Shown: positions 1-6,747, counted from the first letter of the stretch. The stretch: DNA of 8,340 nt from Deltaproteobacteria bacterium (GCA_019312695.1 JAFDCT010000170.1:1-8340); one strand, 5' to 3'. Made by a program: numbers and translations. The notes: generated by a model not told the origin, from the letters alone.

Positions 1-14
1 ATCCTTTTTTTCAT
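1..14 (-). CDS. Start of an unidentified B12-regulated gene (truncated at left edge)
   Basis: Only four full codons are visible (Met-Lys-Lys-Arg). An ATG at 14-12 is preceded by a very strong Shine-Dalgarno sequence, AGGAGGGG on the minus strand (AGGAGG core at 28-23), eight bases upstream. The ATG overlaps the TGA stop of the upstream 38-codon ORF as ATGA, so translation is probably coupled. The Met-Lys-Lys-Arg beginning is compatible with a signal peptide or an inner-membrane protein, but this is a guess from four residues. It is the likely structural target of the cobalamin riboswitch at 405-271. B12 transporters, cobalt uptake proteins and B12-independent isoenzymes are usual targets, and the window cannot choose among them. 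Confidence 0.6.
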
Positions 15-127
15 ATATTCCCCCTCCTGTAAGAATACTTCATGGTTTCACGCATTGCTCTCTGGAAACCATCCCAGTCCCTGATCATCAGCAGAGTCAT
101 CTTTAAATGTGTTTGTTCCTGTTGCAT
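11..127 (-). CDS. 38-residue small protein in a cobalamin riboswitch leader, function unknown
   Basis: This small ORF lies just after the intrinsic terminator of the B12 riboswitch and is therefore expressed only when the leader is read through. The start is the ATG at 127-125, because AAGGAG (140-135) sits seven bases upstream. A longer in-frame reading from 193 would begin inside the terminator hairpin and has no ribosome site. The predicted peptide begins MQQEQTHLKM and ends YSYRRGNI. It is charged, has several Met and Arg residues, an Asp-Trp-Asp centre, no membrane segment and no cysteines. Its TGA stop overlaps the ATG of the next gene (ATGA). I do not recognise a family. It could be a small accessory protein, or a leader peptide whose translation delivers ribosomes to the next gene. 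Confidence 0.6.
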   Translation of the reverse strand: MQQEQTHLKMTLLMIRDWDGFQRAMRETMKYSYRRGNI

Positions 128-167
128 TTCCCTTCTCCTTGAAGAATTGTTTATCAAGGGCCCGGGC

Positions 168-205
168 AAAAAAATCCCCGGACCGACTTCCATCGATCCG
201 GGGAT
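168..205 (-). terminator. Intrinsic terminator (attenuator) of the cobalamin riboswitch
   Basis: On the minus strand, 205-193 (ATCCCCGGATCGA) pairs with 186-174 (TCGGTCCGGGGAT): 13 pairs including one G-U, with a six-base loop (TGGAAG). A run of T follows directly at 174-168. This is a textbook Rho-independent terminator between the B12 aptamer and the first coding sequence, so the riboswitch most likely acts by premature transcription termination. A candidate competing pairing is GGGG-T-AT near 240-234 against ATCCCC at the 5' side of the stem, but this antiterminator is only a suggestion. Confidence 0.88.
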
Positions 206-270
206 GTCCCTTTTTATCCTCTAGATCAAGATATACCCCTGTCCGCGGAGGCATTACATGTAAAAATTTC

Positions 271-405
271 AGGCAGGTCTTCTGACTTCCGGATCATCCT
301 ACTTGCCGCGCCTTCCCATTCGTCTCAGCGAACAGTGACATGCTGCGGTTTTCGTCCCCGGTTACAGCGGCGGGCCCGTCTCCGATTTACACGGAGTTCC
401 CTTTT
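271..405 (-). promoter_or_regulatory. Cobalamin (B12) riboswitch aptamer
   Basis: Read on the minus strand, the region contains the conserved elements of the cobalamin aptamer in order: an AAAGGGAA-type entry near 405-398, a CCGC-CTGTAACC core near 373-359, the AGCATGTCACTG block near 346-335, GGGAAGGCG followed by GGCAAGTAGGATGATCCGG (about 319-287), and the 3' B12 box AGTCAGAAGACCTGCC (287-272). A perfect 7-base hairpin, AGCTCAT-TTC-ATGAGCT (423-407), lies just before the aptamer. The terminator at 205-168 follows about 65 bases later. Binding of a cobalamin would be expected to turn off the 38-codon ORF and the gene running off the left edge. Ligand preference (adenosyl- versus hydroxo/methylcobalamin) was not assigned. 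Confidence 0.95.
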
Positions 406-436
406 AAGCTCATGAAATGAGCTCCTGATAAAAAAT

Positions 437-465
437 ATATTACTTAAAATTTTATTACAGGTCAA
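437..465 (-). promoter_or_regulatory. Sigma70-type promoter of the riboswitch transcript
   Basis: On the minus strand TTGACC (465-460) and TAATAT (442-437) are separated by exactly 17 bases of AT-rich sequence. Transcription would begin near 430, a few bases before the hairpin and aptamer. The promoter lies immediately after the stop codon of the upstream PP-loop ATPase gene (501-499), so the riboswitch transcript has its own start and need not depend on read-through. Confidence 0.75.
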
Positions 466-498
466 TAATCATTCTTGACAACAACAAAATACACTCAT

Positions 499-1173
499 TC
501 AACATGGCAGTATATCCGTGAAAATGAAGCCGTCACGCGTTACTGTTTCTCCCACGCAGATATTTACCTTGTCATTGAACATCGGGCCATCGTAAGCAAA
601 ACTGTGAAATTCCCCTTTTTCTCCGCATGGGTCTATAGAGTCTGGAATTTGCGCCAGAAAAGAGCTGTCATATTCATGTCCTGAAAATTCAGCTGAGAGT
701 TGTTTTGGATCTATACAGGTAATCTTTGCCCGAAGGCCGCTGCTGACCATTTCTTTGGAAAGTTCGCCTGTCGGTATTCCCCATAGAGGGAAAAGTGGAG
801 TGATTCCTGTCCCGGCCAGACTCTTTTCCCGATAGCTGCGTATCTCCTCTAAGAACAGATCGCCGAACGCAATACACTCAATTCCCATAGATTTTACCCC
901 TTCAATAAAATCCGCCATGATTGCTTTATATTCAGAATCGCTGCATGGGTCTGGAATTGGGATAAGCTCCAGGGGCAGGCCAACGCTTGCTGCCTGTCGA
1001 TGAATCAACTCGTTTCTTACTGCATGCATTGCGCCACGTTCATATTTTTTGTTGAACGTGCAAAAAAGGCCCACAACTTCTATATCCTCTTGCTGGCGAA
1101 GCACCTGAAGCGCCCAGGCGCTATCCTTGCCGCCGCTCCATGACAACAACGTTCTCTTTTTTATGTTTTCCAC
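499..1173 (-). CDS. Dph6/ATP_bind_4-family PP-loop ATP pyrophosphatase
   Basis: This 224-residue protein belongs to the adenine-nucleotide alpha-hydrolase (PP-loop) family whose eukaryotic and archaeal members include diphthine-ammonia ligase (Dph6). The ATP-binding loop SGGKDS is at residues 13-18 after a short beta-strand. AFGDLFLEEIRSYRE (102-116), PLFPLW (126-131) and the signature DPCGEKGEFHSFAYDGPMF (181-199) match the C-terminal part of this family. The length is normal for a single-domain bacterial member. The start is GTG at 1173-1171, with AAGGA (1188-1184) ten bases upstream. The gene begins 36 bases after the BepA-like gene and may be cotranscribed with it. Bacteria lack diphthamide-modified EF2, so the ligase reaction cannot simply be transferred; an ATP-dependent amidation or adenylation of an unknown substrate is inferred. 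The adjacent B12 riboswitch starts a separate transcript downstream. Confidence 0.88.
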   Translation of the reverse strand: MENIKKRTLLSWSGGKDSAWALQVLRQQEDIEVVGLFCTFNKKYERGAMHAVRNELIHRQAASVGLPLELIPIPDPCSDSEYKAIMADFIEGVKSMGIECIAFGDLFLEEIRSYREKSLAGTGITPLFPLWGIPTGELSKEMVSSGLRAKITCIDPKQLSAEFSGHEYDSSFLAQIPDSIDPCGEKGEFHSFAYDGPMFNDKVNICVGETVTRDGFIFTDILPC

Positions 1174-1209
1174 AACTCAACAATCCTTAAAATATTTTAA
1201 GCAGGCCTG

Positions 1210-2622
1210 CTATTTTTCCTTTTCAAACAGTTCTATCTTCCGGAGCATGTTTTCCGCTTCAGCCTTCATCCGGCTTTCATCCGGCAGGAGTGAAACTGAC
1301 CTGGAAAAATGATTTTTGGCGTTCGCCAGGTCTCCCTCATACCAGTAATAATACCCGTAGTAATAAAAACCCTCGTCCTGTTTGTCTAATTTTGCCTTCA
1401 CATTTGCCAGCTGGTAATAAAGTTTCGAGTAATCGGGCATCTGAAATATCAGGTCCTCATAAAGTTCGGCAGCCTTCTGCAGTTTGCCTGTTTTTTCATT
1501 AAGCATGGCCAGGTAAAAACCTGCATAACCGTTATTTCGTTTCGCCGTTCTTGATTCTTCAAGCAATTCCAGCGCTTCATCATACCTGCCCGATTTCAGG
1601 TAGATAACACCCAGGTCAGCCTTTAACATCGGCTTATCCGGGAAAAAATCCATGGTCAGGCGTAATGATCTTTCCGCATTGGTATAATCCGCCGCTGCCA
1701 GATATGCCTGGGACAGCACATAATGTGCCATGGCCGAGGCCTGGGATCCGGGCTCCATGGAGACAGCCGCGTTCTGGTAGTAGGAAATCAGCTGCATGGG
1801 ATCCTTGCTCAGGCTTATCACCCTGCTTTTAAACCGTTGAAAGGGGAAATCATCAACATCCGCATACTGCTTTTTTTCGCTGAACAGGATAAGGTCCTGG
1901 ATATAACCCATGCGGACATCCGGGCCGGGATGTGTGAGGAGATACGGAGGAACATATCCCATGCGGTAGCGGTTCATGGTATGAATTTCATGCAGCATAT
2001 TCACCATTGCCTTGGGATCACGGTTCTGTTCCTGCATCCATTTAAATGCCAGCCGGTCAGCCTCTTCTTCGTCAAGGCGGCTGAAGGAAAGAACTGCCGA
2101 TTGACCCGCAGCCGCAGAGCCTGCAATAAGAGCTTCTGAAAGTGCCCCACCCCCCAGGGCAATGCCTGCGAGTACGCCCAGGATAGTGACGGCATTTATC
2201 TTGGCGCTTTTACTGATCCTGCCTGCCAGATGCCTGCTCACCACATGTCCTATTTCATGGGCCATGACTCCTACCAGCTCTCCTTCACTGTCCAGTGACT
2301 CTATAAGGCCGCTATGAAAGAATATGAGGCCTGAGGGAGCAGCAAAGGCATTAAGCTCCTTGTTGTTGATGACAAAAAAGTGATAGTCGAAATATTGCGA
2401 TCCTGCCACTGAAAGGGATTCCTGGCCCAGATTGTTGATATACTGGATAACATCCGGCTCATCTATGAGCTTGAACCCCTTGCGCACCATGGTCAGAAGC
2501 TGCTCGCCGACCTCTCGCTCCTCACCGACTGAAAACCCGAAGGCCGGGTTGACCCTGTATATATTTTGCAGCAGGGTGGTGCAGACAAATAGAAGTAAAA
2601 TGAGTTTGGTTACTCGTTTCAT
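1210..2622 (-). CDS. bepA: BepA-like secreted M48 metalloprotease with TPR repeats
   Basis: This 470-residue protein has a basic N-terminus and hydrophobic segment (about 6-20) that look like a cleavable signal peptide ending near AFG (27-29). No proper lipobox surrounds Cys14. The M48 zinc site is HEIGH (122-126), the third ligand is the first Glu of EEEAD (E185), and H231 in THPGP matches the extra His that regulates E. coli BepA. The C-terminal half (about 290-465) is a run of TPR-like helices, including YVLSQAYLAAADYTNAE and DLGVIYLKSGRYDEALELL. Length and domain order fit BepA (YfgC), the periplasmic protease/chaperone that assists BamA and LptD assembly in the outer membrane. The ATG at 2622-2620 has no clear Shine-Dalgarno sequence. 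The gene starts 92 bases after oleD, and the gap is AT-rich near the start with no convincing promoter or terminator. A general M48/TPR protease other than BepA is possible. Confidence 0.9.
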   Translation of the reverse strand: MKRVTKLILLLFVCTTLLQNIYRVNPAFGFSVGEEREVGEQLLTMVRKGFKLIDEPDVIQYINNLGQESLSVAGSQYFDYHFFVINNKELNAFAAPSGLIFFHSGLIESLDSEGELVGVMAHEIGHVVSRHLAGRISKSAKINAVTILGVLAGIALGGGALSEALIAGSAAAGQSAVLSFSRLDEEEADRLAFKWMQEQNRDPKAMVNMLHEIHTMNRYRMGYVPPYLLTHPGPDVRMGYIQDLILFSEKKQYADVDDFPFQRFKSRVISLSKDPMQLISYYQNAAVSMEPGSQASAMAHYVLSQAYLAAADYTNAERSLRLTMDFFPDKPMLKADLGVIYLKSGRYDEALELLEESRTAKRNNGYAGFYLAMLNEKTGKLQKAAELYEDLIFQMPDYSKLYYQLANVKAKLDKQDEGFYYYGYYYWYEGDLANAKNHFSRSVSLLPDESRMKAEAENMLRKIELFEKEK

Positions 2623-2714
2623 TAAAAATAATTCGTATTGCGTTTTAAAAAAAATATATCCTTTATCCTTGATCCATTGTCAGCATACCAGGTTACCGGC
2701 GATTGACAGAGTCC

Positions 2715-3713
2715 TTAAACCATTTTTTCTTTTTTAAGCCATTCCACAAGCCTTTCGAGCCCCTCTGAGGTAGAAATCCGGGGTTTATAATGAAGATCCC
2801 GCCTGGCCCTTTCAATTGAAAACCAGTGTGATCTGGCCAGCTGTTCCGCCAGGAAACGGGTCATTCTTGGTTCTTTTGCCATGCTGAACCACATATATAT
2901 GCCTTCCAGAAGGGTACCTGCAATGTACGCTGCACTGAAACCAATTTTCTTCTTTACCGGGGTAATATCAAGACGTTCAAAAAGATCATTAATCCACTCC
3001 CAGAGATTGACCGGTTCGCCCTGGGAGATAAAATAAGCATTACCCGCAGCAGTTGCAGTACTATTTAAATTTTCTGCTGCCAGCACATGTGCGTCGGCAA
3101 CATTATCAATATATGAAATATCGACCAGATTCCTGCCGCTGCCGACAATTTTCAATTGTCTCTTCTTGCCCCTTTCCACAAGCCGCGGAATAAGATGGGG
3201 ATCACCTGGTCCATATACCAGGTGGGGGCGGAGAGCACATGTCTTTAAAACCTTGGAATTGGCAGTCAGCACCATCTGCTCTGCCAAGGCTTTGCTTGAA
3301 GCATAGTAACACAGAAATCGTTTGGCATACGGGCTTGTTTCATCAACACCCTGCAAATCCCGACGATCAAAAACAACACTTGGCGTAGAGGTATATACCA
3401 GTGTTTCCACACCGCTGGCGAAGCAGGCCCCCAAAACATTCCGGGTGCCGGTTACGTTGACCTGTTCGAATTCATGTCTGGGGCCCCAGATACCTGCCTT
3501 GGCTGCAACATGAAACACTGTATCATATCCCTGCATGGAACGGATCAGCAGATCACTGTCCAGCATATTCCCCTGAAACTGGTGTACTCCCAGTTTTTCC
3601 AGGTGCGGGTAATAGTTACGGTTAAAAACAGCAGTATCTTGACCCTTGTCCACCAGGTGCCGGACAATAGCTGAACCGACAAATCCTCCTCTGCCTATAA
3701 CAAGAGCCTTCAT
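2715..3713 (-). CDS. oleD: OleD, 2-alkyl-3-oxoalkanoate reductase (NAD(P)H-dependent, extended SDR)
   Basis: OleD reduces the 2-alkyl-3-ketoalkanoic acid made by OleA to the 2-alkyl-3-hydroxyalkanoic acid used by OleC. The 332-residue protein is an extended short-chain dehydrogenase of the 3-beta-hydroxysteroid dehydrogenase type. A Rossmann dinucleotide motif GRGGFVG is at 7-13, VFHVAAKAGIWG at 66-77, YTSTPSVVF at 107-115, and the catalytic YASSK (Y137, K141) follows. LRPHLVYGPGD (161-171) and a substrate-binding C-terminal half are also typical. The start ATG overlaps the OleC stop (ATGA) and has AGGA (3723-3720) six bases upstream. The family also contains sterol dehydrogenases and NAD-dependent epimerases; the OleD call rests mainly on the position after OleB and OleC. 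It is the last gene of the coupled triplet. Confidence 0.88.
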   Translation of the reverse strand: MKALVIGRGGFVGSAIVRHLVDKGQDTAVFNRNYYPHLEKLGVHQFQGNMLDSDLLIRSMQGYDTVFHVAAKAGIWGPRHEFEQVNVTGTRNVLGACFASGVETLVYTSTPSVVFDRRDLQGVDETSPYAKRFLCYYASSKALAEQMVLTANSKVLKTCALRPHLVYGPGDPHLIPRLVERGKKRQLKIVGSGRNLVDISYIDNVADAHVLAAENLNSTATAAGNAYFISQGEPVNLWEWINDLFERLDITPVKKKIGFSAAYIAGTLLEGIYMWFSMAKEPRMTRFLAEQLARSHWFSIERARRDLHYKPRISTSEGLERLVEWLKKEKMV

Positions 3714-5371
3714 CCCTGATCCTGATTATAGCTGGTCTGCTTGGAAAGTTTTTCTTCTGCCCAGACTGCAAGTTTTTCTCTGAAGATCTTGGCATTATGC
3801 CGTATATCGACGGGAAAATCCGAATGGACCAGAAAATGTTCAATTGGTCCGGTCATTTCATTATGTTGTGCTATCTGGCGCAACTCTTCCAGAAGTCTTC
3901 CTGTTTCTCTTTTTTTATCATGAAGTTCAACGATGAGAACAGGGATTTGTTTGCCGGGAAGGCCGACTCCAACCAGTGCTGACCTGAAAACTTCCGGATG
4001 CTCGTTAAAAAGTGCCTCACAGCATACAGTATACATGGTGCCTGTTTCAGTCATGACTCGATGCGCCTTACGCCCACAAAACCATAATCTGCCCTTGGCA
4101 TCAAGATATCCCAGGTCACCCATACGGTGCCAGAGTTTATTATCAGCTGCGATCTTTGCCAGCTGGTTTTCTCTGTCGTTATTATCATATTGCAGGGTGA
4201 CAACCGGTCCCTTGACCGCTATTTCGCCGATCTCATAGTCCGGCAGCACCAGGGAATCATCCCAAATCTGTATCGGCAGGTCTGAAACTCTGATAATTTT
4301 AATGACCATAGACGGCAGGGGCTGCCCGACACAAACACCCTTGCCTTTTCTCGTTTCCTCCCACGTTTCGGCAAGTATTTCTTTAGCTGAGATTGAGGCG
4401 ACCGGCAGAGACTCTGTCGCACCATACGGAGTGTGTATTTCAGCAGCATCAGAAAGAATTGACCGGGTTCGTGCAAGCAGCTCACCGGAAACAGGAGCCC
4501 CGGCCATGAGAACTTTTTTAACCGAATTCAGCTTTATTTTGTGATCAAGGCAGTAGCTGCTGACAACATTCCAGATAGCCGGAGAACCGAAAGTGTAGGT
4601 AACCCTGTTTTCATTGATGGTAGCAATGAATTCTGCAGGGTCAAGCTGTGCGGGTTTTGCCGGGTTCATTGTTGGAATTACGGAACAGGCACCGAGTCCT
4701 GTTGAAAAAAGGGCAAAAAGAGGGAAAGCCGGCTGGTCGATGTCATCTGGTCCTATCCGGTAATAATCCCTGATGAGCTCCAGCTGCGCAGTGAAAATGG
4801 CATGATGGTAGCATACTCCCTTGGGAGGACCTGTGGAGCCCGTGGTAAAAAGTATGGCAGCGAGATCGTCGGCCTGCACTTCAGCCGTTGGGAATGTAGT
4901 CCCGTATGATGACGATCTCTCAGCCTGTTCAGCTGATAAAGCTGGGCCGAACAGACCAAAAGAGGGTCCTATACAAACCGAGATACTGAGGGACTTGAAA
5001 GGGCCCGGGAAAACAAGCTTGAAGAAATGAGCCCTGGCTATGCCGATGAAAACAGCGGGCTTCACCTGGCCGATGCAGCGCAGCAGATTTTTGTATCCCA
5101 TACCCGGATCGATCAGGATAATTACGGCACCGATCTTGAAAAGCGCAAAGGTAAGCGTGATAAATTCCACTGAAGGTTTAACCATCAGCATGACCCGGTC
5201 GCCCCTTTTCACTCCCAGGTTGGTCAGCCTGTGGGCAAACCAGTCTGCAGTACTGTTCATTTCCCTGAATGTCCAGGAGTGGTACCTTCTGCCCTTCTTG
5301 CAAATCAAACCGGTTCGTTCAGGATATTTTTCTGCTGCAGCAGGAAGTGTCTGGCCGATGTTGTGATTCAT
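3710..5371 (-). CDS. oleC: OleC, olefin beta-lactone synthetase (acyl-adenylate-forming enzyme)
   Basis: OleC activates a 2-alkyl-3-hydroxyalkanoic acid with ATP and closes it to a beta-lactone. The 553-residue protein is an ANL-superfamily enzyme of normal length. The phosphate-binding motif FTTGSTGPPKG is at 175-185, PYGATES (315-321) is the A5 motif, HRMGDLGYLD (415-424) with GRK (433-435) is the A7/A8 hinge region, and K528 in RHNAKIFREKL is the expected catalytic lysine. The ending VDIRHNAKIFREKLAVWA is the part most characteristic of OleC rather than of ordinary acyl-CoA ligases. The ATG overlaps the oleB stop by four bases (ATGA), there is no Shine-Dalgarno sequence upstream, and translation probably depends on coupling to oleB. 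No fusion with OleB is seen, unlike the OleBC fusions of some bacteria. It is probably cytosolic, in the OleBCD assembly described for Xanthomonas. Confidence 0.92.
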   Translation of the reverse strand: MNHNIGQTLPAAAEKYPERTGLICKKGRRYHSWTFREMNSTADWFAHRLTNLGVKRGDRVMLMVKPSVEFITLTFALFKIGAVIILIDPGMGYKNLLRCIGQVKPAVFIGIARAHFFKLVFPGPFKSLSISVCIGPSFGLFGPALSAEQAERSSSYGTTFPTAEVQADDLAAILFTTGSTGPPKGVCYHHAIFTAQLELIRDYYRIGPDDIDQPAFPLFALFSTGLGACSVIPTMNPAKPAQLDPAEFIATINENRVTYTFGSPAIWNVVSSYCLDHKIKLNSVKKVLMAGAPVSGELLARTRSILSDAAEIHTPYGATESLPVASISAKEILAETWEETRKGKGVCVGQPLPSMVIKIIRVSDLPIQIWDDSLVLPDYEIGEIAVKGPVVTLQYDNNDRENQLAKIAADNKLWHRMGDLGYLDAKGRLWFCGRKAHRVMTETGTMYTVCCEALFNEHPEVFRSALVGVGLPGKQIPVLIVELHDKKRETGRLLEELRQIAQHNEMTGPIEHFLVHSDFPVDIRHNAKIFREKLAVWAEEKLSKQTSYNQDQG

Positions 5372-6234
5372 TGGGTAATATTTTTTTCAAAAAAAGTGTC
5401 GACCATAGGTGCTATCTCCGCAAAGGCATCTTCAAGAACATAATGGCCGGCATTGGGAAAGAAGTATTTTTCCGCCCCGGGAAATCTCTGCAGCCATTCA
5501 TTATAGAATTCAGCGGTGAAACAAAAGTCCCGGCCTCCCCATAAAATAAGCATGGGCTTGTTCTGCAATCGGGTCAGGTTATTCTCAATTTCTACGAGGG
5601 GCTGCCAGGAACTGTCAGCGGGAGTCAAAGGGATATCCTGGACAAAACGCAAGAGAGCCACCCTGTTAGCCCAGGAGTCATAGGGTTTGAGATAACCGCG
5701 GGCCACCTCCCGGGTCATTTTTCTGGTAACTGCCATGGTTAAGGCTCCACGGGCAAAGCCGTTGAAACCGCGGACAATGAGATCGCCAAGAAAGGGAACA
5801 CGGCATATTCTGATGCGCAGAGGGATTTTAGGGGAGCGGAATGCCGCGGTATTTAAAACGACAATCGACTCCACCCTTTCAGGATAGAGGCCGGCTAACC
5901 CCATGCCTATGGCACCGCCCCAGTCATGAACCACCAGGGAGAATTTTTCTATAGTAAGCTCTGCAAGAAGGGTCTTCAGGTTGTCTATGTGGGTTGTCAG
6001 GTTATAGGGGTAATCCTGCGGCTTGTCAGAAAAACCACAGCCCATGTGGTCGGGCACAATTATTCTGTACCTGTTTTGCAGGTGGCTTACAAGATTGCGG
6101 TAATAGAAAGACCAGGTCGGGTTGCCGTGCAGCATGACAATAACTTTTCCCCGTCCCTGGTCAAGGTAGGAGAGGTTATGTCCCTGTATGGCAATTTTTT
6201 GAGTTGTAAAAGGATAGAGTAAGTCTTCCGGCAT
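5368..6234 (-). CDS. oleB: OleB, beta-lactone decarboxylase (haloalkane-dehalogenase-like alpha/beta hydrolase)
   Basis: OleB removes CO2 from the cis-beta-lactone made by OleC to give the cis-olefin. The 288-residue protein has the haloalkane dehalogenase fold: the oxyanion/halide-site motif HGNPTW at 36-41 with N38, the nucleophile elbow VVHDWGGAIG at 101-110 (D104, with W105), an acid D236 in WGGRDF, and H264 in NAGHYVLED. An aspartate nucleophile is typical of OleB and dehalogenases, whereas serine would mark an esterase. The ATG at 6234-6232 fits the family N-terminus, but no Shine-Dalgarno sequence precedes it. It is the first gene of the oleBCD unit, and the usual upstream oleA is absent. 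By itself the sequence could also be read as a haloalkane dehalogenase; the oleC-oleD context settles the call. Confidence 0.92.
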   Translation of the reverse strand: MPEDLLYPFTTQKIAIQGHNLSYLDQGRGKVIVMLHGNPTWSFYYRNLVSHLQNRYRIIVPDHMGCGFSDKPQDYPYNLTTHIDNLKTLLAELTIEKFSLVVHDWGGAIGMGLAGLYPERVESIVVLNTAAFRSPKIPLRIRICRVPFLGDLIVRGFNGFARGALTMAVTRKMTREVARGYLKPYDSWANRVALLRFVQDIPLTPADSSWQPLVEIENNLTRLQNKPMLILWGGRDFCFTAEFYNEWLQRFPGAEKYFFPNAGHYVLEDAFAEIAPMVDTFFEKNITQ

Positions 6235-6255
6235 AAAGGGCGTTTTTTATTAAAA

Positions 6256-6288
6256 TTAAAATCATTTTAAATGGTAACGCAGCACCAT
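6256..6288. promoter_or_regulatory. Palindromes in the oleB leader, possible operator
   Basis: Two symmetric sequences lie next to each other between the candidate oleB promoter and the oleB start. TTAAAAT-C-ATTTTAA (6256-6270) is a perfect 7-1-7 palindrome, and ATGGT-N8-ACCAT (6271-6288) is an inverted repeat with an 8-base spacer. Sites of this size suit a dimeric regulator of the TetR type, but no regulator gene is nearby and the first palindrome is all A/T, so chance is a real alternative. Confidence 0.3.
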
Positions 6289-6320
6289 ACTAAAATCCAG
6301 ACAGAAAACCAAACTCGATT

Positions 6321-6348
6321 TTTATTCAATAATTGAAGGGGCTGTCAA
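6321..6348 (-). promoter_or_regulatory. Candidate sigma70-type promoter for oleBCD
   Basis: On the minus strand there is a perfect TTGACA (6348-6343), a 16-base spacer and AATAAA (6326-6321, four of six matches to TATAAT). Transcription would begin near 6314, giving an oleB leader of about 80 bases. It lies in the 192-base gap between the cupin stop and oleB, so the ole genes need not depend on the cupin transcript. Confidence 0.5.
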
Positions 6349-6426
6349 TCTTCGCCAGTCTGATATGCCGACAAGCATTGATGCCCCATAAAAGCCACTC
6401 AAAACTTCAAATGCCTCTTTATCTTT

Positions 6427-6747
6427 TTAAATAGGTGGAGCAATGGTAACGATGATGCGCATATTGGTGGTGGCCCTGACACCGTGCGGTTCCCGTATGT
6501 CGGATATCAGGATATCACCTGTTTTAGCAGGAATGGCAGTATTATCCTTACCAAGGAATTCTCCCTCTCCTTCAATGACCAGGATGGAGAGTTGACCTTC
6601 CAGGTCATGGGAATGAACAGGAAAAACTACGCCGGCTCCCAGATTAAAATTTATTATCCTGAAGTAGGCTGAATCGTGCACCAGGAATTTTTTCATGTGT
6701 TCCGGATGAAAATTCCTCTCCGGATCCAGGTCAATTTTTTTCATCAT
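6427..6747 (-). CDS. Small single-domain cupin protein
   Basis: This 106-residue protein is one conserved beta-barrel cupin. Motif 1 is FPVHSHDLEGQLSILVIEGEG (split as residues 42-52 and 53-62), giving candidate metal ligands H45, H47 and E50 or Q52. Motif 2 is GDILISDIREPHGVRA (77-92) with H88. The C-terminus VTIAPPI is typical for short cupins, so the gene appears complete. Two ATG codons stand in tandem; the first (6747-6745) is chosen because AGGAAAG (6758-6752) is well spaced. The substrate is unknown. Proteins of this kind may bind small ligands, act as metal-dependent enzymes or sense metabolites. The gene occupies the position where oleA normally precedes oleB, but it bears no resemblance to a thiolase, and a functional link to the ole genes is not shown. 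Confidence 0.85.
   Translation of the reverse strand: MMKKIDLDPERNFHPEHMKKFLVHDSAYFRIINFNLGAGVVFPVHSHDLEGQLSILVIEGEGEFLGKDNTAIPAKTGDILISDIREPHGVRATTNMRIIVTIAPPI

Noticed and set aside
11..193. Longer 60-codon version of the small leader ORF
   Set aside because: Its start at 193 lies inside the terminator stem-loop and has no ribosome site; the ATG at 127 has an excellent one.
474..684. Plus-strand TTGACA at 474-479 with a 69-codon ORF
   Set aside because: The ORF is antisense to the end of the PP-loop ATPase, starts at 475 inside the supposed -35 box and has no ribosome site; the TTGACA has no partner that makes sense on the plus strand.
1200..1211. Palindrome AGCAGGCCTGCT over the protease stop codon
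   Set aside because: The stem can form only about four pairs around a GGCC loop and there is no T-run, so it is not a credible terminator.
1723..2139. Plus-strand ORF of 138 codons
   Set aside because: It is wholly antisense to the M48 protease gene, whose zinc site and TPR tail are intact, and its translation resembles no protein family.
5368..6234. Haloalkane dehalogenase instead of OleB
   Set aside because: The fold and Asp nucleophile fit both, but the overlapping oleC and adjacent oleD make OleB far more likely.
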